This document shows positions 1 to 8,458 of a stretch of 64,000 nucleotides of DNA, piece by piece (position 1 is the first letter of the stretch; each line of letters opens with the position of its first letter). The notes under the pieces are model-generated. The model worked only from the letters and a program-made list of their open reading frames with translations, had not been told where the DNA came from and did no database searches. This stretch comes from Chryseobacterium soldanellicola. GTDB taxonomy: Bacteria > Bacteroidota > Bacteroidia > Flavobacteriales > Weeksellaceae. Location of the stretch: NCBI RefSeq assembly GCF_900100115.1, contig NZ_FNKL01000002.1, positions 62,001 through 126,000 on the forward strand, in the 5' to 3' direction. The position numbers and the translations under genes were made by a program.

Positions 1-423
1 TTCGCCGTCTTTTCCACATTTTGAATAATCTAGTAAGATCATATCATGCCCTGCCGAAGGGCAATCTGCAATATAAACCCCGGTTGCAGGATATCCCCAT
101 TCATCGATCATAAACTGGCTTCCGAGCTCTCCGCAAACAGAATATGTTTTCTCTCTTCCGATTCCCATAATTCCTGTAATCGCAACATGATCTTCTGCCC
201 AGGAATTGCCTTCTGTTGTCGGAAAGCAGGATTTATCAACCAGTCCGCCATTTTGAATTCTCATTAATTCAATGTAGGACGCAGGCAATTTATAGCCCAA
301 TTCTTTTTCGATTGAGGCAATCATTTCATCATCCGGATATTCTTCGATATAATCTCTTACCGAATAACTGCTTTCATTCCAGAAATCTGTAAAATCGAAG
401 TCTTTGAAAAATTTTAATTCCAT
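1..423 (-). CDS. SMI1/KNR4 (SUKH-type) family protein, 3' end beyond window
   Basis: The reading frame starts at an ATG at 423 and stays open to base 1, so 141 codons are visible and the C-terminus lies outside the window. Around residues 45-60 it carries the family signature: a long helix, then LPASYIELMRIQNGG. This matches the SMI1/KNR4 or SUKH fold (known to bind partner proteins; many bacterial members are immunity proteins of polymorphic toxins or stand-alone orphans). No signal peptide is visible, so it is probably cytoplasmic. No toxin gene is seen within the window next to it. The family call is firm; the immunity role is inference only. Confidence 0.8.
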   Translation of the reverse strand, partial: MELKFFKDFDFTDFWNESSYSVRDYIEEYPDDEMIASIEKELGYKLPASYIELMRIQNGGLVDKSCFPTTEGNSWAEDHVAITGIMGIGREKTYSVCGELGSQFMIDEWGYPATGVYIADCPSAGHDMILLDYSKCGKDGE

Positions 424-532
424 ATTTTGTTTTAGATAAATGAGATTCTGATTTTACTGTAAAAGTAACTATCATTTTTTAATAAAACACTTCTTCAACT
501 AAGATTTTGTATGGACATTAAAGATGCTTAGA

Positions 533-564
533 ATCCTTGTCAAGTTTTTAATCCTGACAAGGAT
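533..564. terminator. Stem-loop, CCTTGTCA family
   Basis: Arms ATCCTTGTCA (533-542) and TGACAAGGAT (555-564) form a perfect 10 bp stem with a 12-base loop. It lies between the stop of the secreted protein (584) and the SUKH gene (423), in the position of a minus-strand terminator. A second hairpin with the same arms lies at 41516-41551. Confidence 0.5.
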
Positions 565-583
565 CTTGAAACTCATAAACTAT

Positions 584-1075
584 TTAATCATCAGTAATAA
601 CGACATCTGCAACACCAGAGATAAGATTGAATTCAGCTTTGATACCACCTGCCGTAATATTATAAATTCCTCCACCCATGCATCCTCCACCCAAAGTATA
701 ATCTTGCCCGTTTGGAGCATAGATAATTACCTGATGCCAACTAACAAGATCGGTATCAGAAGTACTTAATGGTGCTAATGTAAGATCATAAGTTTCTTCA
801 AAACTACCTCCTACAAGATGCCAATATCTTATTGGCAGATCGTTTACAAGACTGTCATTAATCTGACTGTACGAAATTGAATGCCCAGCCGGCAATACAG
901 CAGGAATTTCATTGTATATAATAGGAACACAATTCATTAGTGGTTCCGAAAGATTCATACTTACTGCTACAAACGAAATGTCATGTGAGGAAAAATTTGT
1001 TATTTTAAAATGATTAGTCTGTGCAAATAAAAGAGCATTGAAGCACAATAGAAAAAGTGATATTATATTTTTCAT
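584..1075 (-). CDS. Secreted protein of unknown function
   Basis: A 163-residue protein with an N-terminal signal peptide (MKNIISLFLLCFNALLFAQ, cleavage expected after FAQ). The mature part looks beta-rich. It has a Gly/Met-rich patch (GGGCMGGGIYNITAGG, about residues 129-144) and ends in VADVVITDD. No family is recognised. The gene starts 21 bases after the stop of the lipoprotein gene on the same strand, so the two are probably cotranscribed. Cell-surface or periplasmic location is inferred from the signal peptide only. Confidence 0.6.
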   Translation of the reverse strand: MKNIISLFLLCFNALLFAQTNHFKITNFSSHDISFVAVSMNLSEPLMNCVPIIYNEIPAVLPAGHSISYSQINDSLVNDLPIRYWHLVGGSFEETYDLTLAPLSTSDTDLVSWHQVIIYAPNGQDYTLGGGCMGGGIYNITAGGIKAEFNLISGVADVVITDD

Positions 1076-1096
1076 GTTAATTTTAAATTTAAGCGA

Positions 1097-1462
1097 TTAG
1101 TTTTTATGTTTTGAAGGTTTTGTATTCTCAATATAAATATCCAAAGCCCAGTTTATAATGGCTCCTTTATCTCCTGAAGTTTCTGTATTTATATGAGAAT
1201 CGCTGATTCCCGTAGATTGTATAAGTTCTTTTGCAACCGGTAAAAGCAAGCTTTTCCTTCTATCACTCATTTCCGGAAAATTTTTCATTCGTTGTTCCTC
1301 AGGCGTTGCTAAATTTTCAGGTTTGCTCATATTAATCATTGCCTGTCTGAAATTTTTCATTGCATCAGTCTGCAAATTCTCCTGAGATGTAATGGCTAAG
1401 CTCTCATTACTACAGGATGCAAAAAATAATGCACCTGCAATTATTAAAATTGTTTTTTTCAT
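1097..1462 (-). CDS. Small predicted lipoprotein
   Basis: A 121-residue protein with a lipoprotein signal (MKKTILIIAGALFFASCSNE; lipobox FASC, lipidated Cys at residue 17). The mature part is charged and probably helical, with the segment TPEEQRMKNFPEMSDRRKSLLLPVAKELI in the middle. It resembles the many small unnamed lipoproteins of Flavobacteriia. It is likely the first gene of a two-gene unit with the secreted protein downstream. The function is unknown. Confidence 0.65.
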   Translation of the reverse strand: MKKTILIIAGALFFASCSNESLAITSQENLQTDAMKNFRQAMINMSKPENLATPEEQRMKNFPEMSDRRKSLLLPVAKELIQSTGISDSHINTETSGDKGAIINWALDIYIENTKPSKHKN

Positions 1463-1525
1463 GGTAAAAATTTTTTAGTTTAATAAAAATATAAATTTTC
1501 AATAAATATTTCAATAATTTGTGAA

Positions 1526-1558
1526 TAAAAACCCCTTTCAGTATAAAACCAAAAGGGA
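1526..1558 (-). terminator. Rho-independent terminator after the small peptide gene
   Basis: On the minus strand CCCTTT/AAAGGG arms (plus-strand 1533-1538 and 1552-1557) are followed by GTTTTTAT. It lies 40 bases downstream of the stop of the 53-residue peptide gene, so that gene probably forms its own short transcript. Confidence 0.45.
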
Positions 1559-1597
1559 TAATAAAAAAATTATATTTTAAATTAAATCAATCTAAAT

Positions 1598-1759
1598 TTA
1601 AGAATCAGCACATATATAACATGCTCTCGGAATATCTGGCCATCTTCCAGGGAGGCAACAACTTCCCGGAGGACAAGAATTAGGCAGACAAGCCCAGTTT
1701 GGACCGGCGCCTTTAAGAGATCTCAATTCATTTCTTGAAAGTTTTTTTAAATTTTTCAT
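1598..1759 (-). CDS. Cys-rich peptide with double-Gly-type leader (bacteriocin/RiPP-like)
   Basis: A 53-codon frame from ATG at 1759 to TAA at 1598. The first 19 residues (MKNLKKLSRNELRSLKGAG) match the leader seen in Bacteroidota peptide precursors of the GG type (known: KKLSRxELKxIxGG, cut by C39 peptidase-containing exporters or used as a modification leader). The 34-residue core is rich in Cys (C24, C29, C34, C35, C47, C50), Pro and Trp, as expected for a disulfide-bonded or modified secreted peptide. The second Gly of the leader motif is Ala-Gly here. No maturase or C39 exporter is present in the window. Calling it a bacteriocin is inference; a signalling peptide is equally possible. Confidence 0.7.
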   Translation of the reverse strand: MKNLKKLSRNELRSLKGAGPNWACLPNSCPPGSCCLPGRWPDIPRACYICADS

Positions 1760-1916
1760 AGTAATAGTTTTTGATGTTCTTTCCTACTCTATACGCTTTT
1801 CGGATTCCGCCTACTAAAGTTACTCATTTTTAATATAAACTTCACATAACTATACAATTTTTCAGCTCATTAGATTTTATTTTGATTCTTAAAAATTCTC
1901 ATTGCAAAAAAAATGC

Positions 1917-1962
1917 AGCAATTTATTGTTAAACTGCTACATTGTTATACTGTAAATTAATT
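1917..1962. repeat. Degenerate arm of the paa-operon palindrome family
   Basis: The stretch just downstream of the paaZ stop carries AAACTGCTACATTGTTATAC, one arm of the palindromes found between the upstream paa genes (8459, 9673, 10604, 13009, 14056). A weak partner arm precedes it (GCAGCAATTTATTGTTA). It marks the 3' end of the operon and may end or protect the transcript. Confidence 0.5.
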
Positions 1963-1965
1963 AGA

Positions 1966-4461
1966 TTAAACCAATCCAAACTGCTCAAAATGATGCGTAA
2001 AATGTTTTTTATGAATCAGTTCCCACATTTCTTTATTTAATGTTCCGAAAACAAAATTCATATGCTCAGCCTGCGGATTTTCTTTATAATAAATGGAGAA
2101 CTTCTTCAAATTATCCATGAAAGACTGTTTGGCAACTTCAAGGTTTTTATGTCTTAAATCCAGCAACTTTTCATCTTCCGCTAAGAAAGGCGCAGGAAAA
2201 TCTTTCGGCATTTTTCTGTGATTGTACAGAGAATCCTGCCATTTTTCCAACTGCTCTTCAGGAGTGAAACATTTATCGGCTTCCGGCTCGCCAATGCTTA
2301 CCAAAACACTGTGCTCTAAATGCTCTATCATTTGCTGAGGAGACATTTTACCCCAATTTGGCTGCGTATTTTCGGTTAAACCATTTACAATTTTCTGAAT
2401 ATTTTTTATGTTTAAATCGATGAAAGGGGATTTTTTTGCCACCAACGTCAAAATCGTTGCCACACAAACAATCTCATCTCTCTGATTGACAACCTCAACC
2501 AGCCATTTTACAACACCGGAAGGTATATTTCTTCCTTTTACTCCACGATTGATTTTCTCTTTTGCCGTTAAATAAACCGTAATTGTATCTCCTGCATAAA
2601 CAGGCTTAAAGAACGAACAGTTTTCTAATCCGTAATTGGCGATAACCGGTCCTTTTTTCCCTGAAACAAACAATCCTGCTGCCGCAGAAAGGATGAAATA
2701 TCCGTGAGCAACTGTTTTATCGAAAATAGTTCCCGTTAAACTCGTAGCATCCGTATGTGCATAGAAATGATCCCATGAAACATTAGAGAAATTAACGATA
2801 TCGGCATCAGTAACCGTTCTACCGGCTGTTTCAAGAGAATCCCCGACCTCAACATCTTCAAAATATTTCTGGAAAGGATGTTTGTCAGCAAATTTTTTCT
2901 CTGCTCCTTGCTGATATACTTTCGTAATGGCCGTCAAAACGTCCGGCGAACCTTGAATGGCCGTTTTTTGAAGGAAGAAATGAAGACCGTTCAGTCCGCC
3001 CATTTCTTCACCACCACCTGCTCTTCCGGGACCTCCGTGCATCAAAGTCGGAAGTGGTGAACCGTGACCTGTACTTTCTTTAGCGCTATCTCTGTTTAGC
3101 ACGAAAATTCTACCGTGCTGAGAAGCCATTTTCCAGGAAGTTTCTGCCACAAATTCATTATCATAAGATACAATTGAACCTACCAAACTTCCTTTTCCTC
3201 TTTTTGCCAACGCTGCAGCTTCTTCCGCATCTTTGTAAGGCATTAATGTAGAAACCGGACCGAAAGCTTCGACATCGTGAGAGATATTTTTAGTGAAAGG
3301 AGAATCATTTAAGAACAATTTCGGACTCATAAATGCGCCATTTTCATAGTTGGCATCTACTAATTCGTGCTGTCCGTCATAAACAAGCTCATTTTCAGTT
3401 TTTAAGATATTTATTTTTCTTAGAACTTCGTCATATTGCTGTTTTCCTACCAAAGAGCCCATTCTGGTTTCTCGGCTTAACGGGCTTCCGATTTTAGTTT
3501 GATCTAAAGCTTTAGATAAAGCATTCTGAACATCTCCAACCAGGTTTTCAGGAACGATAATTCTTCTGATCGCCGTACATTTCTGTCCGGCTTTTGTCGT
3601 CATTTCGTTACGGACTTCTTTGATGAATAAATCAAATTCAGGCGTTCCCGGTTTTGCGTCCAAACCAAGAATTGAACAGTTCAAAGAATCGGCCTCCATA
3701 TTGAAACGAACAGAATTCCCTGAAACAGAAGGTAAAGACTTCAATTTTCTACCTGTCGTTGCAGAACCTGTAAACAATACAGAATCTCCATCTTTAACAT
3801 AATCCAGAATATTTCCCGGTTCACCACAAACCAATTGAACGGCTCCTTCAGGAAGAATTCCGCTTTCGACCATGTCCTGGAAAACTGCGTTGGTTAGATA
3901 TGAACCATACGGAGAAGGCTTTACGATACTTGGTACACCCGCCAATAATGAAGTGGATAATTTTTCCAACATTCCCCAAACAGGAAAATTATAAGCGTTG
4001 ATTTGTACAGAAACGCCTTCACTCGGTGTTAAAATGTGAGTTCCTAAGAAAGTTCCGTTCGCAGAAATCTTCTGCGTATCACCATCCACCCAAAACGGGG
4101 TATTTGGAAGCATTCTTTTCGCCAACCCGGAATAGGTGAAGAAAGTACCGAAACCTCCTTCAATATCCACCCAAGAATCAACATGTGTTGCTCCGGTTTT
4201 ATATGATAATTCGTAATATTTTTTCTTTCTTTCTAAAAGGTAAAGCGCTACTTTTTTTAACATCTCCCCACGATCATAGAATGTCATTGAAGAAAGATTT
4301 TTGTAACCTACCGTTCTACCGTAATCCAGCGCCTGCTCAAAATTAAGCCCTTCCGTATCTGAAACAGCAACCTGCTCTCCTGTCACGGCATTGTATAAAG
4401 GAATTCCGTTTCCGGTACCTTCTACCCATTCGCCGTGGATATAGTTTTTTAATTTTTCCAT
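1966..4461 (-). CDS. paaZ: PaaZ oxepin-CoA hydrolase / semialdehyde dehydrogenase with C-terminal DUF1569-like domain
   Basis: Bifunctional ring-opening enzyme of phenylacetate catabolism: the MaoC-type hydratase domain hydrolyses oxepin-CoA and the aldehyde dehydrogenase domain oxidises the resulting semialdehyde to 3-oxo-5,6-dehydrosuberyl-CoA. The dehydrogenase domain (about 1-520) has NMEADS (general-base Glu) and GQKCTA with the nucleophilic Cys near 295. The MaoC domain (about 530-665) starts FEDVEVGDSLETAGRTV and holds the DHFYAHTD catalytic patch. Residues about 680-831 are an extra domain that resembles DUF1569 (DinB-like four-helix fold: NIQKIVNGLTENTQPNWGKM, then LEHSVLVS, ending in FTHHFEQFG). 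PaaZ proteins are usually near 680 residues, so this one is a fusion. It is the last paa gene of the operon. Confidence 0.95.
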   Translation of the reverse strand: MEKLKNYIHGEWVEGTGNGIPLYNAVTGEQVAVSDTEGLNFEQALDYGRTVGYKNLSSMTFYDRGEMLKKVALYLLERKKKYYELSYKTGATHVDSWVDIEGGFGTFFTYSGLAKRMLPNTPFWVDGDTQKISANGTFLGTHILTPSEGVSVQINAYNFPVWGMLEKLSTSLLAGVPSIVKPSPYGSYLTNAVFQDMVESGILPEGAVQLVCGEPGNILDYVKDGDSVLFTGSATTGRKLKSLPSVSGNSVRFNMEADSLNCSILGLDAKPGTPEFDLFIKEVRNEMTTKAGQKCTAIRRIIVPENLVGDVQNALSKALDQTKIGSPLSRETRMGSLVGKQQYDEVLRKINILKTENELVYDGQHELVDANYENGAFMSPKLFLNDSPFTKNISHDVEAFGPVSTLMPYKDAEEAAALAKRGKGSLVGSIVSYDNEFVAETSWKMASQHGRIFVLNRDSAKESTGHGSPLPTLMHGGPGRAGGGEEMGGLNGLHFFLQKTAIQGSPDVLTAITKVYQQGAEKKFADKHPFQKYFEDVEVGDSLETAGRTVTDADIVNFSNVSWDHFYAHTDATSLTGTIFDKTVAHGYFILSAAAGLFVSGKKGPVIANYGLENCSFFKPVYAGDTITVYLTAKEKINRGVKGRNIPSGVVKWLVEVVNQRDEIVCVATILTLVAKKSPFIDLNIKNIQKIVNGLTENTQPNWGKMSPQQMIEHLEHSVLVSIGEPEADKCFTPEEQLEKWQDSLYNHRKMPKDFPAPFLAEDEKLLDLRHKNLEVAKQSFMDNLKKFSIYYKENPQAEHMNFVFGTLNKEMWELIHKKHFTHHFEQFGLV

Positions 4462-4469
4462 ATAGTTTT

Positions 4470-4751
4470 TTACTTTTTACTTGATTTTAATATTTTAGGT
4501 TTAAAAACTTCTCTAATGATCAGATAAGGAATAAATACTATTAACCAACAATCTAAAATAAAGAGAAAGCCGAAAAAAATTGAATAAATATTTTCTTTCG
4601 TCTTAAACTTTTGGATTACTTCTTCAGGTTCTGCATGCTCATATATATCTAAAAAATCTGGTGAAGTTTTAATTAAATAAAATCCCAAAAAATTAATTGC
4701 AATAAATACAATCAGAATTAAAAGCCAATATTTCTTTAAAACAGTTATCAT
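4470..4751 (-). CDS. Small membrane protein of unknown function
   Basis: A 93-residue protein with two predicted membrane segments: LLILIVFIAINFLGFYLI near the N-terminus and a long hydrophobic stretch at about 55-82. A charged, Glu-rich loop with EHAEPEEVIQKF lies between them. It starts 12 bases after the esterase stop and ends 8 bases before the paaZ start, so it is cotranscribed with them. No family is recognised and nothing ties it to phenylacetate breakdown except position. Confidence 0.6.
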   Translation of the reverse strand: MITVLKKYWLLILIVFIAINFLGFYLIKTSPDFLDIYEHAEPEEVIQKFKTKENIYSIFFGFLFILDCWLIVFIPYLIIREVFKPKILKSSKK

Positions 4752-4763
4752 TCCAACGTTGAT

Positions 4764-5591
4764 TTATTTCGGTTCATGATAAGGAAACATTTTCACCAAA
4801 CCTTCATACAAACTTCTGTGAAGAATCGTTGCGTGATTATCTCCTTCCATCATTTTATATTCTACCGTCCAGTTTTTTTTGTTTGATTTTTTCAGGATAT
4901 CAAATAAATTTTCGCCATCTTTAATCATCACCGGATGTTCACCTTTTCCTACAGAAACGTAAATAAATTTCTTTGTATCCGGTATTTTAGTTAATAATTG
5001 ATTGGCCTGCTTTAAAAGACTTTCATCATCCCACCATAAACTCGGGCTGATGATAAAATAATTGTTGAACATTTCCGGTTTTTTCAATAAAATTTCTGTT
5101 GCCAGAAGTCCGCCAAGTGATTGTCCGAAAATGTAAGTATCGGTCGTTTTAAACTGACTTTCGATATATGGTTTTAATTCTTTTTCCAGGAAATTAATGA
5201 ACTTATCAGAATGTCCTGTCGTAGGATAATCTTTCTGTAAATCTTTTAAATCGATGTGAAAAGTGAAATCCCTTTTTCTGTCAATATTGGCAATTCCGAC
5301 TACAATTGTTTCCGGCATGGAATACATTTGATTAAAGAACTGCACCAAACCCGTTACGTGAATAAAATCCTCATTCATACTTCCATCCAAAAGATAGATA
5401 ATCGGATACGATTTTGTTTTGTCGAAATTTTGCGGAAGATAGATGTTTAAGATTCTTTCTTCATTTAAAATTTTAGAATTTATTGTTCTGATTTCTCCAA
5501 TAGTTAATGGTTTTACATTTCCGTTTTGGGCGAAAACCATACTTTGAAATGCAAATAAAATACTACAGAAAATAAGAATCTTTTTAATCAT
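4764..5591 (-). CDS. Secreted alpha/beta-hydrolase esterase (PF00756-type)
   Basis: A 275-residue protein with signal peptide (MIKKILIFCSILFAFQSMVFAQ). The mature part has the putative-esterase fold: NIYLPQNFDKTKSYPIIYLLDG at the start, the nucleophile elbow GQSLGG (Ser near 157), and a His near the C-terminus in EGDNHATILHRSLYEGL. The family includes esterase D and siderophore esterases such as IroE. As an exported enzyme it does not fit the cytosolic paa pathway, and its place between paaY and paaZ looks incidental. The substrate is unknown. Confidence 0.8.
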   Translation of the reverse strand: MIKKILIFCSILFAFQSMVFAQNGNVKPLTIGEIRTINSKILNEERILNIYLPQNFDKTKSYPIIYLLDGSMNEDFIHVTGLVQFFNQMYSMPETIVVGIANIDRKRDFTFHIDLKDLQKDYPTTGHSDKFINFLEKELKPYIESQFKTTDTYIFGQSLGGLLATEILLKKPEMFNNYFIISPSLWWDDESLLKQANQLLTKIPDTKKFIYVSVGKGEHPVMIKDGENLFDILKKSNKKNWTVEYKMMEGDNHATILHRSLYEGLVKMFPYHEPK

Positions 5592-5610
5592 ATTTAATTT
5601 TGAAGTTGAA

Positions 5611-6204
5611 TTATTTCACATCATCCCAAATGCTGTAATCAACAATTTTTGTTGGGATCTGCTGTACATATTCTGTAAACGGTTCGCAAGGCAGGATCGC
5701 ATCCTTTCCTTCTCTTGCCAACTCCTGATAGAGCTTTGTTCCTTCCGTTTTCCATTTAATCATTTCATCCGAAACATCACGGATGATTTTTGCCGGACTT
5801 CCTACAATTAATTTTCTCGCTTCACATCTGAAATTGGCAGGCACAAAAGCCAATGCGCCGATGATACATTCATCACCGATAACGGCTTTGTCCATCACAA
5901 CAGCATTCATTCCAACCAGACAGTTTCTACCAATATGCCCGGAATGGATAATCGCACCGTGACCGATGTGTGCAGATTCTTCCAAAATCGTTTCAATACC
6001 CGGAAAAACGTGAAGTGTACAATTTTCCTGAACATTTGCCCCGTCTTTGATGATAATCTTACCCCAGTCGCCACGGATTACTGCGTTTGGACCGATGTAA
6101 ACTTCTTCACCGATTTCCACATTTCCGATAATCACCGCTTGAGGGTGAATGTAAGCGGATGGCTTTATGATGGGGCGAATGCCGTGATATGAGTAGATAT
6201 TCAT
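5611..6204 (-). CDS. paaY: PaaY, hexapeptide-repeat thioesterase/carbonic-anhydrase-like protein
   Basis: A 197-residue left-handed beta-helix protein; E. coli PaaY has nearly the same length. Hexapeptide turns run from AVIIGNVEIGEEVYIGPNAV to about residue 140 and include gamma-carbonic-anhydrase-type His residues (HVFPG, AHIGHGAIIHSGHIG). PaaY is known as a thioesterase that removes dead-end CoA adducts in the pathway. A longer frame reaches 6276, but the ATG at 6204 (MNIYSYHGIRPIIKPSAYIHP) matches the family start; the extra 24 codons look like non-coding sequence. It lies 209 bases after paaJ in the operon. Confidence 0.9.
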   Translation of the reverse strand: MNIYSYHGIRPIIKPSAYIHPQAVIIGNVEIGEEVYIGPNAVIRGDWGKIIIKDGANVQENCTLHVFPGIETILEESAHIGHGAIIHSGHIGRNCLVGMNAVVMDKAVIGDECIIGALAFVPANFRCEARKLIVGSPAKIIRDVSDEMIKWKTEGTKLYQELAREGKDAILPCEPFTEYVQQIPTKIVDYSIWDDVK

Positions 6205-6413
6205 CTTATTTAATTTTATTATTAAATTCTTTTGTCTTGAAATCGAAGATTCGACGTAGTCAAACAAAAGAACCAAAAATTCAAGACTGTAAACTTTTAT
6301 GCTACAAATTGAAAAATTCCCTAAAAAGTTTAAAACTTGCTTCGCTCAAACATAAAACTTTTCTTAACGGTAATTTTGAAATTTGCTTAACGCTAAAAGT
6401 TTAAATGTCATTT

Positions 6414-7619
6414 TTAGACACGCTCAATTACCATTGCATAGCCTTGTCCGACGCCGATACAAAGGGTACACAATGCATATTTTTTATCTTGTTTTTGAAG
6501 TTCTATGGCTGCAGAACCGATGATTCTTGCTCCGGAAACTCCAAGTGGATGACCGATTGCGATCGCCCCTCCGTTTGGATTTACTCTTGAATCGTCATCT
6601 TTCAACCCTAAACTTCTTGTTACTGCTAAAGATTGAGCAGCAAAAGCTTCGTTCAGTTCGATAACATCCATATCTTCTAATGAGAGATTTAATCTTTTTA
6701 ATAATTTCTGAGTCGCTTCAACTGGTCCGATTCCCATAATTCTTGGTTCAACACCGGCAACAGAAGATCCTAAAATCTTAGCTTTTGGCTTTAAACCATA
6801 TTTTTTAACGGCTTCTTCGCTGGCTAAAATAAGAGCTGCCGCTCCGTCATTCATTCCGGAAGCATTTCCTGCTGTTACCGTTCCTTCTTTTCTGAAAGCA
6901 GGACGAAGTTTTCCTAATCCTTCCATTGAAGAAGTCGGCTTGATAAATTCATCTTTATCAAAGATTTTTGGATCACCTTTTTTTTGAGGAATTTCAACTT
7001 TTACAATTTCTTCTGCCAGTCTTCCGCTTTCCTGAGCTTTTGTTGCTTTCTGTTGTGACCAAAGGGCAAATTTGTCCTGATCTTCACGGCTGATATTATG
7101 CATATCTGCTAAGTTTTCAGCGGTGTCGCCCATTCCGTCAACGCCATACATTTCTTTCATTTTTGGATTAACGAATCTCCATCCGAAAGTCGTATCAAAC
7201 ATCTGGCTGTCTCTACCGAAAGCTGCGCTTGGTTTTGACATTACATAAGGCGAACGCGTCATGTGCTCTACTCCACCTGCAATGTAAATTTCACCTTCTC
7301 CGGAAGCAATCGAACGGAAAGCATTTGCTACCGCGGACATTCCTGAAGCGCAAAGTCTATTTACTGTTTCACCTCCGATTTTGTAAGGAAGTCCGGCCAA
7401 TAAAAGTCCCATTCTTGCTACGTTTCTGTTATCTTCACCTGCTTGGTTAGCGCATCCGAAAATAACGTCCTCGATTTCCTCAACAGGAACTTCAGGATTT
7501 CTTGCAACAATTTCCTTAAGGACAACCGCTGCCAAATCGTCTGCTCTAACTTCTGATAATCCTCCCTGTAGTTTCGAAATAGGGGTTCTGATGTAATCTA
7601 TGATATATACGTTGTTCAT
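6414..7619 (-). CDS. paaJ: PaaJ 3-oxoadipyl-CoA/3-oxo-5,6-dehydrosuberyl-CoA thiolase
   Basis: A 401-residue acetyl-CoA acyltransferase that performs the two thiolytic steps giving acetyl-CoA and finally succinyl-CoA. The thiolase landmarks are present: acyl-accepting Cys in NRLCASGMSAVANA (about residue 90), NEAFAAQSLAV, the base His in GHPLGVSGAR, and the second Cys in CIGVGQG at the C-terminus. The N-terminus VYIIDYIRTPISKLQGGLSEVRADDLAA is of the PaaJ/PcaF type. An FadA-type thiolase is the alternative, but the context makes PaaJ much more likely. Confidence 0.93.
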   Translation of the reverse strand: MNNVYIIDYIRTPISKLQGGLSEVRADDLAAVVLKEIVARNPEVPVEEIEDVIFGCANQAGEDNRNVARMGLLLAGLPYKIGGETVNRLCASGMSAVANAFRSIASGEGEIYIAGGVEHMTRSPYVMSKPSAAFGRDSQMFDTTFGWRFVNPKMKEMYGVDGMGDTAENLADMHNISREDQDKFALWSQQKATKAQESGRLAEEIVKVEIPQKKGDPKIFDKDEFIKPTSSMEGLGKLRPAFRKEGTVTAGNASGMNDGAAALILASEEAVKKYGLKPKAKILGSSVAGVEPRIMGIGPVEATQKLLKRLNLSLEDMDVIELNEAFAAQSLAVTRSLGLKDDDSRVNPNGGAIAIGHPLGVSGARIIGSAAIELQKQDKKYALCTLCIGVGQGYAMVIERV

Positions 7620-7628
7620 AATTTTGCT

Positions 7629-7706
7629 TTAGGCTTTAAGCTATATGCAGTAGGCTTTACCAGCTTTGAACAAAGCTTACTGCCTATTGCCTGAAGCTTA
7701 CTGCTT
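7629..7706. repeat. Imperfect palindrome filling the paaI-paaJ gap
   Basis: The 89-base gap is mostly one inverted repeat: GGCTTTAAGC, GCAGTAGGC on the left; TGCCTATTGCCTGAAGC on the right. The sequence differs from the other paa-gap palindromes but the position and size match. No promoter motif is seen. Confidence 0.55.
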
Positions 7707-7708
7707 AT

Positions 7709-8122
7709 TTATAATTCTGTTACTTTTTTTCCGATTTTATAGACTGTTCCGACAAATTTTGCAATCAATTCTTGATTTTGATTGGTAATTTTAATATCGT
7801 AAACAGCGGTTTTTCTGGTGTCGTTCACCAAGATACTTTCTGCTCTGAAAACATCGCCTTCTTTTCCGGCTTTGGTAAAATTGATGATACAGTTCAGGGC
7901 AACAGCCGCATCTCCGGTGTTGTTGGACGAAAATGCCAATGCAGAATCCGCAAAAGCAAACGTAACACCTCCATGAACCGTTTTCAGCCCATTAATCATG
8001 TCTTTTTTAATGGGCATTTCCAGTAAACAATAATTTTCTTTGACTTCGATCAGTTTGATATTCATCCATTGGGAAAAATAATCCTGATCGAACATATATT
8101 CTGCAACCTGTCTTGGATTCAT
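7709..8122 (-). CDS. paaI: PaaI acyl-CoA thioesterase (hotdog fold)
   Basis: A 137-residue hotdog thioesterase that is known to hydrolyse hydroxylated phenylacetyl-CoA by-products and so release trapped CoA. The core motif VHGGVTFAFADSALAFSSN (about residues 50-68) carries the Gly-Gly and Asp of the PaaI group. The length is normal. Its start lies 2 bases after the stop of the 104-residue unknown protein, so translation of the two is probably coupled. Confidence 0.92.
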   Translation of the reverse strand: MNPRQVAEYMFDQDYFSQWMNIKLIEVKENYCLLEMPIKKDMINGLKTVHGGVTFAFADSALAFSSNNTGDAAVALNCIINFTKAGKEGDVFRAESILVNDTRKTAVYDIKITNQNQELIAKFVGTVYKIGKKVTEL

Positions 8123-8124
8123 TT

Positions 8125-8439
8125 TTAATTTACACTTGTTATTTTATCATATAATTCATCAACCAATTTGTCGTAAATACTCATGGTTTTACCAAGAATC
8201 ATCTGTTCGTTTGAAAGATTTTCGGAATTTGACGGATGTTCGGTTGAATAAGAAGCATTTAAATCAATTCCTTCTTCATTGGCAATTCTTTTAATCAATT
8301 GTTTATATTTTTCATTAAATTCCCCCAATAATTCAAGTTTTTCCTGATCATCATTCATGGAAAAAAGTCCCTTAATGATGTATTCTTTTTCAATAAGAAG
8401 TCTTGTTTCTAACTCGGCTCTGATTCCGTCTATATTCAT
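8125..8439 (-). CDS. Unknown helical protein inside the paa operon
   Basis: A 104-residue, acidic, mostly helical protein (MNIDGIRAELETRLLIEKEY...). It has no signal peptide or membrane segment and resembles no family that I recognise. It sits between paaH and paaI, abutting paaI by 2 bases, so it is cotranscribed with the pathway. Its segment SMNDDQEKLELLGEFNEKYKQLI suggests a coiled coil or helical hairpin. A small adaptor or regulatory role is only a guess. Confidence 0.6.
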   Translation of the reverse strand: MNIDGIRAELETRLLIEKEYIIKGLFSMNDDQEKLELLGEFNEKYKQLIKRIANEEGIDLNASYSTEHPSNSENLSNEQMILGKTMSIYDKLVDELYDKITSVN

Positions 8440-8458
8440 TTTTTTTAATGCAATAATT

